Position numbers and translations under genes: made by a program. Positions 1 through 7,840 of a DNA stretch of 11,859 nt are shown piece after piece. The notes below the pieces were generated by a model. It did not search any database. It had not been told where the DNA came from and saw only the letters and a list, made by a program, of their open reading frames with translations. The stretch's first letter is position 1. Each line of letters opens with the position of its first letter. Source of the stretch: Russula earlei (lineage: Eukaryota > Basidiomycota > Agaricomycetes > Russulales > Russulaceae); NCBI GenBank assembly GCA_025769875.1, contig JAGFNK010001271.1, positions 1 to 11,859 on the forward strand, written 5' to 3'.

Positions 1-1134
1 CAGCCTCCGTCCCTACATCATGCACCATTGCCTCCGCCTCGCCTGCCTTGCCCATTGTCCCTGCGGTTCCCACCTCATCCACCGTTCCCATCACCTCGTT
101 CACCACCGCCATCCTTGACTCACCAGCCATCATCGCCTCAGCTCCACCTGCCCTCGCCATCCCAGCATCGCCCGCATTCGCCATTGTTGCCACCTCGTCT
201 GTCCCCACCGCCGTAGCCTCAGCCATGACATTGCCTATTGCCACTGTCCCCATCTTTGCCCAACCAGCTCCTGCGCCCTCAGTGTCACCTGCTATGGCCA
301 CTGTCTCAGCAACATGCACAACCACCATCTCAACCTCGCCCACCAACGTTTTAGTGCCACCCGCCACTTCAGCCCTCACAGCCTCATCTGCCACCCCCGC
401 CTTCGTCTCATCTGCTCCTGCACCCTCAGTCATCTCGTCACCCTCAGTCTCATCTGTCACCTCATCCATCGCCACAGTAGCCTCAGTCGTGCCAGCCGCT
501 GACTTCACATCAGTCTCTGTCTTAGCCTCGCCCGTACTCGTCAGTTCAGCCCAGTCCTGTCATAGCACCAGCATCGCCAGCCGCCACTGTCTCCACCCTG
601 CCCTCAGCCTCAGCCTTCTCAGTCTCAGCCACCGCCACCATGCCCCTAGTTTTGCCAGCCATCTCCGTTGCCCCAGCTTCAGATCAGTCAACCGCCACCA
701 CCGTGCTCTTAGCCTTGCCAGCTGCCTTAGTCTCGTCAGCCACTGCCATAGCCTCAGCCTCAGCCACCAATGTCTTAGCGCCACACACCGCCGCCTCCAC
801 CACCATCTCACAAGCCACCACTGCCACACCCTTGTCAGCCACAGCCACCATCGCCCCTGCATTGCCCTCAGTCGTCGCCTCTGCCCCATCTGCCTCCACC
901 GTCGCACCAGCTCAGTCCACTGCCACCTTCTCAGTCTCAGCCTCAGTCTTCTCAGTCTCAGCCACCACTTTAGTAGTTTCACGCAACACCAGCACTGCCG
1001 CACCATCGCAACCCCTCGCCACCAGCACCACCCCAGAAGACCAAGAAGGCCTCGGCCACAAACTTAGCCACAACACGCCACAACAGGAGCAGAAGCTGCC
1101 GCCACGCTGCTGCCGCAGGAGAAGCAGTTGCTGA
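1..1134. repeat. Low-complexity C/A-rich triplet repeat region
   Basis: This stretch consists of degenerate repeats of GCC, ACC, TCA, GTC and CCA triplets; a TCAGTCTCAGCC motif recurs near 610-640 and 930-965. On the + strand, one frame (about 48-555) gives an Ala/Ser/Thr/Pro/Val-rich peptide, and after a one-base phase change near 560 a second frame (to 1134) continues the same composition. On the - strand, a frame open from 559 to the left window edge gives a Glu/Ala/Val/Thr/Asp/Met-rich peptide. A further - strand frame (about 560-1000) continues that style, interrupted by TGA codons. Because C-rich repeats avoid stops in several frames, open length is weak evidence. It could be a fragment of a Ser/Thr-rich surface-type protein gene, an acidic repeat protein gene on the other strand, or non-coding satellite-like DNA. 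I do not recognise a family. Confidence 0.6.
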
Positions 1135-1194
1135 TGCCAACAGCACACCACATGCCGCCTCCCACATCGCCTCCCCATCCATTTGTGCACTCTC

Positions 1195-1424
1195 GCCCAC
1201 ATCTGCTGCCAACACCTGCAGTGGAGACGACCCCGCCACTGCCACCACAAGATGACAGTTCCCACCCCGCACAAGCCACCCCACACATCCTCTTTCTCGA
1301 GTCCTTGCCACCTACATCTCTATCTACGAACTCATGCTCACCGCCTACACCTTCGCTCCTCGTCCACGCCTGCTGCCACCACCTGCAATGGAGATGACCA
1401 TGCTGCCACCACCACAAGACAACA
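1195..1424. repeat. Two 63-bp imperfect direct repeats, 167 bp apart
   Basis: Positions 1195-1257 and 1362-1424 align without gaps at roughly 80% identity. Both carry a CTGCTGCCA...ACCTGCA.TGGAGA core and end in ACCACAAGA. In the matching + frames both read as Leu-Leu-Pro-x-Pro-Ala followed by a Pro-rich tail and Pro-Pro-Gln-Asp, so the duplication may once have been coding. The two copies are now in different phases (167 is not a multiple of 3). The flanking DNA from 1135 to 1616 is similarly Pro/His/Ser-rich in translation and shows no recognisable domain. Confidence 0.6.
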
Positions 1425-1985
1425 CCACTGCCACACAGCCACCATCTCGTCACCACCACCCTCATCTCCATCGCCTCTGTTTCCCATCGCCCTCACCTCT
1501 TCCATCATCGCCATCACCAATCGCTGCCTTCACATCTTCTGCAGCACAAGCAGCCATGACCGCCGCCTCAATTCAGACACAAAAGGCTCAAAACACTCGC
1601 ATTCAGACGCTTGACTGAGGACAGTCAAAGTTTCAAGCCCCTGGGAGGTGTAAGGTAGCCATATGGCTGGCCATGGAATGACATGTGGGAAATGCAATAG
1701 GACATGATGCTGTTACGAACCAAGGCCAGGTCCTGGCCGTAGATTGTCCTCTTTCACTCAAGAGAGACCCCTCTCACTTTGCATTGCTGACTCCCTTCCA
1801 TTTTCTGGGCTATCCCTCCTGCGGTACAAGATATCGCTATTCCAAAGGCACTATAACACGACCAGACACCCGTTTCCTAATCGGGTAATCATCGCGTGGC
1901 AGCCACATGGCCACCCAGCCACCAAGGACCCGAAACAGTGGCACAAACTCTTAGAAACTGTTGCATCAATCATCTGATGTCATCA

Positions 1986-2105
1986 AGGCTCCAATGACAT
2001 CATAGCTGACTGAGCGACTCCACAGTGACCTCATAGACTCACTAAGCGCTCCACAGTGACATAATAATGATGTCATTGCTCCACAATGATCAGTAATGCG
2101 CTCAG
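1986..2105 (+). repeat. Four ~30-bp degenerate tandem repeats in the presumed U3
   Basis: A CTCCA(CA)(A/G)TGA core starts at 1989, 2018, 2049 and 2079, that is, at spacings of 29, 31 and 30 bp. Each is followed by a T/A-rich stretch with CATCATA, CTCATAGA or CATAATA. Near-palindromes TGATG-T-CATCA (1975-1985) and AATGA-TG-TCATT (2066-2077) lie in the same block. The repeats sit about 110-225 bp upstream of the TATA box, where LTR enhancer repeats usually lie. Confidence 0.65.
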
Positions 2106-2211
2106 TAAGCCTGAAACTTGACACAAGCAAGTTTATGCCTCTGTAGTCCTATTGGATGGTACCAAAGAGTCTAGAATAGTTCCAGGTCTTTGTAATCGAC
2201 CCTGTACACTG

Positions 2212-2218
2212 TATATAA
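2212..2218 (+). promoter_or_regulatory. TATA box of LTR-like repeat copy 1
   Basis: TATATAA followed by GCCCC fits the TATAWAR consensus. It lies about 500 bp inside the repeat, in the orientation that makes TGTTACG the 5' end. The transcript would start near 2240-2250, which would mark the U3/R border. Confidence 0.5.
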
Positions 2219-2417
2219 GCCCCAATGAAGCATGGCAGTTGTCAGACTGTCCATTTGTGATACTCTCATACTCCTGGGTACTCCCCTGCGACTGCTCAGT
2301 TTAAAGACTCCCCTCACCTCCAAGGTACTCTTCAACGACCGCCTTGTCTAAAGCCCCTTCGCTGCACTGGCCTCCAGTCTTCACCTCTGCCTCTTGCAAC
2401 ACTTACCAGTCCCCATC

Positions 2418-2434
2418 TGGTACCTCCTCAGTCG
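2418..2434 (+). other. Possible primer-binding site after LTR copy 1
   Basis: TGGTACCTCCTCAGTCG follows the presumed LTR end CA (2414-2415) after a 2-base TC spacer. TGG is the complement of a tRNA CCA end. The same CA-TC-TGG spacing occurs, on the other strand, at the LTR candidate around 4471. No tRNA was matched, so this is tentative. Confidence 0.25.
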
Positions 2435-2435
2435 T

Positions 2436-3333
2436 TTGGCTCATCCTCCTGTTCAACGCTGCCTTTGCCGCGTATCATCTGTTCTGACCCTTGCCCACCT
2501 GCTCCTGAGTCCTTAGTGATCAGCAGTACGTGTCTTGACAGACGCCTCCTCCTATCCTTTGCCACCTCCCTCTCGTTCCAGGCCATCCACTGGCCACACA
2601 CCACAAGCCACCTCATGTGTGACATTGAGACCTCAATCGCATTGCCCAGCCCTCGCCACTGACCACGCACACACGCCACACCCTGCACATGCCACATGTT
2701 CATGTCTCAAGCCTTTCATGACTGCCTCAACCATCTCAACCAGTCTTGATTCACTTTCATGCCTTTCATCTCTAGTACCTCTCTCCTGTATATAAAAACA
2801 CCCTACCTACTCTGTAGTAGAAAGAGTTCAGAATAGGACCCCTCTTTGCAACCCACTCCTCTCTGTCTGTGAAAAACAAGAAGGATGGTCGGAATGGAGA
2901 GGTGAGAGGGGTGATGAGTGGCTGGCCACAACTCTGATTGCACTGGAAACAATGTTGCACACCACAACACTTGAGTCAAAAACATTATGGGGCTGCCTCA
3001 AGACAGCCCATGGGTACAACATGAGGGAAAAATAATAGATATAGACCATGATTTTGAGTTGTAATTCATCTAATACACATGTGGAGGTGGCTTGAGTCCA
3101 GCTCCACCAATTCTCACTCAAATCTCATGAAAACAATGGGGCTGCCTAGCCCTCATTCAGACGATTCAGGGACAATAAGTTTTATGTGAATTGAAGCTGT
3201 TTTGAGGGAGATATTTGCCCCGCACGTTTGAGAGGGTTTTCTGCGCCGATTTGGGTGGAATTCAAACTCCGCCAAGTGTGCTGAAAACAGCAATAATTTC
3301 CAATGGGTTGTCTGATCCTTGAGTGTTTAATCT
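2436..3333. other. No recognisable gene; transposon-like non-coding DNA
   Basis: I find no convincing gene here. The - strand frames between 2772 and 3121 are short, overlap one another and show no domain. A TATA-like TATATAAAAA lies at 2789-2798 (+). A 12-bp direct repeat ATGGGGCTGCCT occurs at 2987-2998 and 3136-3147. GCTGTTTT (3196-3203) pairs with AAAACAGC (3284-3291) as an 8-bp inverted repeat. The gag remnant stops at 3334, so a junction with another repeat may lie near 3300-3334. Confidence 0.5.
2789..2798 (+). promoter_or_regulatory. TATA-like box
   Basis: TATATAAAAA in + orientation, preceded by a pyrimidine-rich stretch (CCTCTCTCCTG) and followed by ACACCC. It is a good TATA match, but no + strand ORF or LTR boundary could be tied to it. 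It may be the promoter part of another decayed LTR. Confidence 0.3.
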
Positions 3334-4421
3334 TCAGGCACGCACAGAGCGTCCTCCTTGAAAGGCTGTGGAATTGTATAGGTGGAAAAGGTTATCAAAT
3401 TCTCTTGCTGCTTTGACAAGGGCTGCAAGTGTAGTTGGTGTCGGTGTGATTCCCAATATTATCTGATGTAGGGCCAGGTTAATGTTCTTCCTAAATGCGT
3501 ACATCTTTGTCCTTTCATCAGTGGTAGCTCGTGATGTGTGGTGTGACCATTTCTGATACCATTCATTAAATGGTAGCTTTCCTTGATAATAGGTGTGCAT
3601 AGTGTTAGCAGAGGCCAGTTCTGCTTCTGCAGGGATGAAATGATCGGCAAAGGCTTTCTTGAAGTCATTCCATGATCTGTAGTCTGCTACTGTACGAGCC
3701 ATAGCTTTAGTGGTTTGTTCTCTAGCCCATGCTCTGGCGGGTGTTCCTACTTTAAAGTGGGTTAGTGCAGCGGCAACTTTCTTGCTTTCATCTGTGAAGG
3801 AGTCACCATTGATATATTAATAATTGGCCAAAGCTGCCCAAAAGGCTTCTGCATTATCAGCTTTTCCATCAAAGGGTTCTGGTGCAGTTCCAACAAGGCA
3901 GTGGGTTGCTTGACATGGTGGGGTTCTGAGTTGTTGTGGCTGTAACAATAGGTGGGGCTGAACCTTGTAATTGGATTCTTGTTGGAGTGAGTGTTTGAGG
4001 GATTGCTTGTGGTGCGTTGCTAGTTGTATGAGAAGTAGGTTGTTGAATATTATGCCGGGTGGAGGGTCCTGGAGTAGTGCTTCGAGTGCTTTGTGTAGTT
4101 CCTAAGACAGCAGTAACTTCTTGAGTTGTTCTGGCTGTAAAATTGACTTCTCGATTGTTATAGTAAACCCAATGTTTTCTAGAATGGCTCCACTTGACTG
4201 GTTTGTCTAGGAAGAGGCCTGTATAGTTATAGGGATTGAAGTCTTGAACATTCTCTGCTCCTGGGGCTGCTGCTTTAAGCTGTTGTGTTACCGAGTGGTT
4301 TTGGGTCTGGAAGATGCTGGAACACCTGAACTATGGACTGCACTGGTTGCATCATGCGTGCATCAGATCTTGACCGTTTATGTCCATTTATATCGCGTTC
4401 GGAACACGTTGATCGTATCAT
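3334..4421 (-). pseudogene. gag: Ty3/Gypsy Gag (capsid) pseudogene, truncated
   Basis: This is the structural capsid gene of a Ty3/Gypsy LTR element. The clearest part (3702-3334) has the retrotransposon-Gag pattern: SWNDFKKAFADHFIP, then a YYQGKLPFNEWYQKW segment, then a helical stretch ending in AAREFDN. Upstream in the same frame are PFDGKADNAEAFWAAL and THFKVGTPARAWA, also typical of fungal Gag N-lobes. The likely start is ATG at 4421, about 35 bases after a possible primer-binding site. The reading passes through three frames (4421 to ~4290, ~4290 to ~3880, ~3890 to 3334) and a TAA at 3819-3817, so it is dead. It covers about 360 codons and ends right after the capsid region. No zinc knuckle, protease or reverse transcriptase follows. 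Identification as Gag is secure; the exact start is inferred. Confidence 0.85.
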
Positions 4422-4438
4422 TCTGAAGATGTACTAAC

Positions 4439-4461
4439 GAAGCAATGAATAGCATTGCTTC
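4439..4461. repeat. 23-bp perfect hairpin (9-bp arms, 5-nt loop)
   Basis: Arm GAAGCAATG (4439-4447) pairs with CATTGCTTC (4453-4461) across the loop AATAG. The hairpin overlaps the possible primer-binding site and lies 18 bases upstream of the gag start. The same GAAGC/GCTTC word recurs many times in the adjoining LTR (4490-4620). Confidence 0.7.
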
Positions 4462-4468
4462 TGTTCCA
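4457..4468 (-). other. Possible primer-binding site upstream of gag
   Basis: On the - strand TGGAACAGAAGC begins two bases (TC) after the presumed LTR end ...GGAACA (4471). Gag begins about 36 bases further on. Position and the TGG start fit a minus-strand primer-binding site; no tRNA was matched. The 3' half is part of a perfect hairpin. Confidence 0.4.
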
Positions 4469-4470
4469 GA

Positions 4471-4795
4471 TGTTCCTGTACTGCCACGTATGTTGCTTCC
4501 TTGATTAGGAAAGTACTTATGACACCGAGATTGCTACTAGGGAAGCACTTAATGCTTCCAGCACCGAGATCGTTCACATAGAAGCAACCTCACTTCTATG
4601 AGCCACTGTTTTGCTTCTATAGCACCAACCAGTACTACAGTAGCATGACCTTATCCCTGTAGGGCTATATAAAGCCCCCAGTCTGTAGCAGTTGAGCCCT
4701 AAGCTCAACTTAGTTTGCCAATCCCAAACAGTTGACTCCTACCCCGTCTGCAGAGCCCCTCTCATCTTGTTGCCATACTCCAGAAGGATCTAACA
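4471..4795 (-). mobile_element. LTR candidate between ORF X and gag
   Basis: On the - strand this 325-bp block starts TGTTAGATCC and ends GTACAGGAACA, giving 4-bp TGTT...AACA inverted ends. A 13-nt purine run abuts its start (4808-4796) and a possible TGG primer-binding site follows its end, as expected for an LTR on the gag coding strand. A TATA element (TATATAG on -, TATATAAAG on +) lies at 4666-4674. The interior is rich in GAAGC/GCTTC words and short inverted repeats: CATAGAAG/CTTCTATG near 4600, and GTTGAGC/GCTCAAC at 4691-4709. No second copy is in the window, so the ends are inferred from motifs alone. The + orientation TATA means an opposite-strand reading cannot be excluded. Confidence 0.5.
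4666..4674. promoter_or_regulatory. TATA element inside the LTR candidate
   Basis: TATATAAAG on the + strand is a strong TATA match. The complementary strand reads CTTTATATA with TATATAG continuing into GCCC, which also fits TATAWAR. The element could therefore serve either strand. The - strand use would drive gag. A 7-bp-arm hairpin (4691-4709) lies just beyond it on the + side. Confidence 0.4.
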
Positions 4796-4808
4796 CTCCT
4801 TCCCCTCC
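4796..4808 (-). other. Polypurine tract candidate
   Basis: GGAGGGGAAGGAG on the - strand is 13 uninterrupted purines lying directly before the TGTTAG start of the LTR candidate. Polypurine tracts in this position prime plus-strand DNA synthesis in LTR retrotransposons. It therefore marks the 3' end of an internal region lying to its right, the region that contains ORF X. Confidence 0.55.
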
Positions 4809-4811
4809 ATG

Positions 4812-5093
4812 AGTATTGCTTGCTTGACTCAAGCATATCTGCATTGGTAGGACGTGTTCATAGACGCGACCATTGATCTTATTTAAGGCACTTTGGAGCC
4901 TTCACAGTTCGGTGGTAACTTTGTCGTTGTCATCTTTGTATAACCAAGTGTCAGAAAGATTCCTGTGGTTGATAATAGGTGCACCCACAAATCTTCCTCA
5001 GTAACGGTGATCTTGGGTGTCATAACTGAGGTTTTCAAATAGGAGTGGGATTAGATTTTCTTCTTCGTCAGTGATGTCTCTCCTAGTGCTCAT
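4812..5093 (-). pseudogene. ORF X, 3' segment (unknown protein, broken)
   Basis: From ATG at 5093 one frame reads MSTRRDITDEEENLIPLLFE and continues with acidic and polar residues. It crosses two TGA codons (5000-4998 and 4904-4902), each one C-to-T change from CGA. The reading looks protein-like to about 4860 (LNKINGRVYEHV). It then runs into the purine tract and the LTR candidate, stopping at 4710, so the last part is unlikely to be the native C-terminus. It may be a separate small ORF or the C-terminal part of the longer ORF upstream on this strand, with the 5100-5247 stretch decayed between them. I recognise no family. Confidence 0.4.
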
Positions 5094-5247
5094 AGATCTA
5101 GATGACTGTTATAGTCCAATGGCTGTTGTTCCAAGGATATGCAATGGTGTAGGCTGGTTTCAGTCGAATGGTATCAGGTCTTCCTTGGTGTCAGCTTAAG
5201 TGGATTCGGGAGTATTCTTTGGTGATGCTACTTTGTGTTAAAACTAC

Positions 5248-5703
5248 TCAAGTTTTCCACAAGTATCCTTCAAATTCTGCTGGTGAGATAGCAAAGTCGT
5301 TTATCTCTCTGGTGGGATGTTGATACACCACAAAGTGTGTTGTCCTTAAATGCCAAGCCTGTGTACAATAGTTCTTGAATTCAAGTAGTTCTCTTTTTGA
5401 TCGCGTAGGTAGGTTCAGAGCTAAGATGGATTGTTCTGGCAAATAAGGATGTAGTTCAGTATTTCTAATGTCAATACTATCAGGGGATTTGACTAAAGGT
5501 GAGGCAAAGGGTTGGGGAGGTATGACAGGTGTAGGAATATGACTGGTAAACAAGGGTATGTAGGCATCAGGAGGAGTAGGAGGCAATGGTCTTTCAACAA
5601 GGAAGCCTCTCATGTTGGGGACTGTTTCTCCAGAGGGAGCTCGCTGAGATGATGAATGTCTTCTGTGTCAAGGAGCCAGAATTACTGATATGGGAGGTGG
5701 TAA
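5248..5703 (-). pseudogene. ORF X, middle segment (Pro-rich, unknown)
   Basis: In one frame the segment reads PPPISVILAP, a TGA at 5670-5668 (one step from CGA), then HRRHSSSQRAPSGE and a proline-rich run (RPLPPTPPDAYIPLF, TPVIPPQPFASP). It then shows a more globular part with RSKRELLEFKNYC and TREINDFAISPAEFEGYLWK before TGA at 5248. The frame differs from the upstream segment, so a one-base indel near 5700-5710 is inferred. Continuity of composition and the absence of a better alternative frame support joining the two. Proline-rich linkers followed by a small domain occur in many Gag-like and regulatory proteins, so no function is assigned. Confidence 0.5.
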
Positions 5704-7367
5704 TTGCCTGGTGTCCACAAGGTAATTCCATTAGGAGTGGGAGGTGTATCTGGCCAATATCCGCATGTGCAATACTCTGCTTTGCAGTTACACCTGGTGA
5801 TCCACAGATCTGTCTCCATATCTTCTGTACTGGCGGACCAACGTTCTTGACTGGTCGGGATAGTGGTTTGGATTGGCGTGAGGGGTCAAGGGATGAGACT
5901 TGAGGCTTCAAGGACTGCTAGACCTGAATAATATGTAGGAGGACCAGTATATGAGGCATCTGGGCTGGTAATTGCCCAAGGTTGGTTGTAATCTGTGTTG
6001 TATAACCAGGAGTTAGTTTCCCAATCAAAGGTATTGTGTATTCCTGGTACAACTGTGAGTTGGACGTAAGATCGATCTTCTCTTTGTATTCTGTTAAGGC
6101 ATAGATGGTAGAACTGGACTGTGAGCCGATAGTAGCTGATATATGTCCACCCCAAGTAGAATAGACGATATCCTGTTCTCAAAGAGTGGATAATGATGTG
6201 GTGGCATGGTTGGATGATTCTGGTCCAGAGATTTAATTCACTGGTGCATAGGGACTGGTAGTCCACTGGTTGTCCTTGGATGTTTTTTGCTAGGGCAAGG
6301 TGCCAATATAACAATTGTTGTCATGCTGGTGGTAGAAGTTGTCTAAGAGTTTCAAGGTATAGCGCTTGTTCATCATGGCTTGAGAGTTGTCCAAAAGGCA
6401 AGGCTCCAAGGAACTCTTTGACAATGAGGTGGGGGAAGTCCTCGTGAGGTGGTTCAATTTCTGGTACATCATGTAAGTTGGTTAAAGCGGTGACAGGGAA
6501 TGTGACGGAGGTCCAAGTTTGATAATAATTTAGGCCTAAGATGTGTCTGGTAATAGCGTCTTCTTCTTCATCTTCTTCTAAGGTGTATTCTTGAGGCACT
6601 TTAGTTAAGACAATGGAAATTTTATTCAATCTTTCTTAAAGCGTTACAAGGATGGTTCTTACTTTTTAAGAACTGTGCACAAGATCTATGGTTTCAAGGC
6701 GGTACCTCTCGATTATTTTGAGGGGGTTAGGAGGGATATGAGGCATAAAACAAAAGCAAAGTAGTTGTGAGTTGAATCGTATGGTGTCGACTGTATAAGT
6801 TGAATAGTGACATAGGGATACGCAGTTACTGTTCTCCTCAAAATGTAAGTAACCATAAGCAAAAGCGAGGCGTCCATCCAAGAAGTCGTGTATGATAGAT
6901 AAGCAAAAGGAGCCCTCGTAAGCAGGGCAGTAAATAGCAGGCAAGGTAAGTAGTTTCCTAAACAAAGAAGTATTGAAGATATATGCAATGTGTCCAAGGG
7001 GGAAGTCAGCATCCAGGGTGTATATCCTGATGTTAGAGCAAATGCCAAAGGGGGTGAGGTTATATTCAGCAGCAAGGGCAGCGTTGGAGGGTTCCACTGC
7101 AAAAGTGTGGATGATGCGTGCATGAAATGTGGTGGTGAAGGTGTCGGTGAAGGTATGATGAGTTAGTTGTTCTGTGGTAGGGATGCATAATAAATAGTCT
7201 TGATGATTTAAGTTGTGGAGGGGTCGCCACTGCTCACAGGAGCGATTGGTGGTGGGGAGAACGAAGTACTGGTGCGGGTGGAAATGAAATGGTGAGCAGG
7301 GGCAACGATTGAGGAAACCTTCTGGCAAGGGAGGACAGTTGTTACTGGCATTGTGGCCGTAAGAGCG
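5682..7367 (-). pseudogene. ORF X, main segment (about 560 codons in one frame, unknown)
   Basis: One - strand frame stays protein-like from 7367 to 5684, crossed by TAA at 6668-6666 and 6638-6636 and TGA at 6323-6321 and 5888-5886. Each stop is one C-to-T change from CAA or CGA. No in-frame ATG lies at the 5' end; an ATG at 7351 (MPVTTVLP) is one base out of phase and is the likely original start. Visible landmarks are a Cys/Phe/His-rich N-terminus (LNRCPCSPFHFHPHQYFVLP), a globular region with GICSNIRIYTLDADFPLGHI, an acidic run (LEEDEEED near 6570), a Trp/Tyr-rich middle (YRLFYLGWTYISYYRL), and a cysteine cluster CNCKAEYCTC (5792-5763). No membrane anchor, protease or zinc-knuckle pattern is clear. 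Its strand, its decay pattern and the purine tract plus LTR candidate on its 3' side suggest it belongs to a retrotransposon. I do not recognise the family. Confidence 0.55.
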
Positions 7368-7710
7368 TTAGCTCAGGGTTCAGTGGGGCCAAGTCCCTGT
7401 GACTTGGTTCAAGGGTTCAATGGGGGCCAGCTCAAGGAGACCAGTTCAGGGGTTTTAGCATCTCAAGACTAAGTCAAGGATGACCTAATCCACAGACAGA
7501 GTTGATCTCCTGGTTTCACAGAAGAGGAGGACGATGATGGAGAAGCAGAGGAGGAAGAGGAACACAAAGGTTCCTTGTGATGAACTTAGGTTGAGCAGAG
7601 AGTAAGCCAGCACAACACAAGTTGTGATTGAGAGACAGTACAGAGTAAAGGGATGCGACAGAAAATGGGACAAAGCTAAGCTTGGGGCATTCCCCAGCTT
7701 CTACAGGCAC

Positions 7711-7717
7711 TTAAATA
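7711..7717 (-). promoter_or_regulatory. TATA-like box (TATTTAA) upstream of ORF X
   Basis: The - strand reads CAGTATTTAAGTGCC. The box lies about 90 bases downstream of the 14-bp tandem repeats and about 350 bases upstream of the start of ORF X, on the same strand. It would drive ORF X, or serve as the U3/R border if the block is an LTR. Confidence 0.4.
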
Positions 7718-7798
7718 CTGTATGTAGCGAGGCTGTACAGTACCATAAGCAGAACAATAGATAAAGATGAGCCAATAGCAAAAGTAACTTGACAATGG

Positions 7799-7840
7799 AT
7801 GAAACACAATAAGTGAAACACAATAGGTGAAACACAATAA
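7799..7840. repeat. Three 14-bp tandem repeats
   Basis: Units are ATGAAACACAATAA (7799-7812), GTGAAACACAATAG (7813-7826) and GTGAAACACAATAA (7827-7840), followed by a partial GTGA. They differ at only two positions. On the - strand the unit is TTATTGTGTTTCAC, and it lies just upstream of the TATTTAA box, as would upstream activating repeats. Confidence 0.85.

Larger units (their letters stand above)
1711..2415 (+). mobile_element. LTR-like repeat, copy 1 (+ orientation, solo or end of an element)
   Basis: The repeat begins TGTTACGAACC at 1711. Its first ~265 bases match 11602-11859 at about 93% by eye, and the matching begins at essentially the same base in both places. That defines a true element end rather than a chance match. 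Inside it are four ~30-bp degenerate repeats (about 1986-2105) and a TATA box at 2212, as in an LTR U3 region. The right end is uncertain: I place it at CA 2414-2415 because TC and then TGGTACCTCC follow, a possible primer-binding site. That would make it about 705 bp, bounded TG...CA. No polypurine tract lies immediately before 1711, so it is either a 5' LTR or a solo LTR. A match to flanking 5-bp target duplications could not be confirmed. Confidence 0.65.

Noticed and set aside
1..1134. A confident mucin-like or cell-wall protein gene on the + strand
   Set aside because: C-rich triplet repeats are open in several frames on both strands, no signal peptide or domain is visible, and the frame shifts near 560.
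1641..1655. A purine-rich GGGAGG followed by TGTAAGG at 1649 as an earlier LTR start
   Set aside because: The second repeat copy begins only at the TGTTACG equivalent of 1711, so the shared boundary is 1711; the 1649 motif has no independent support.
2772..3121. Overlapping - strand frames of 60-97 codons
   Set aside because: Three mutually overlapping frames with no domain, no clear start context and repeat-like DNA underneath.
7401..7427. tRNA B-box-like GGTTCAAGG and GGTTCAATG words
   Set aside because: No cloverleaf, A box or acceptor stem can be built around them; they are part of two short imperfect repeats in the spacer.
7799..7840. A CRISPR-like array
   Set aside because: Units are contiguous 14-bp tandem repeats with no spacers, in a eukaryotic retroelement context.
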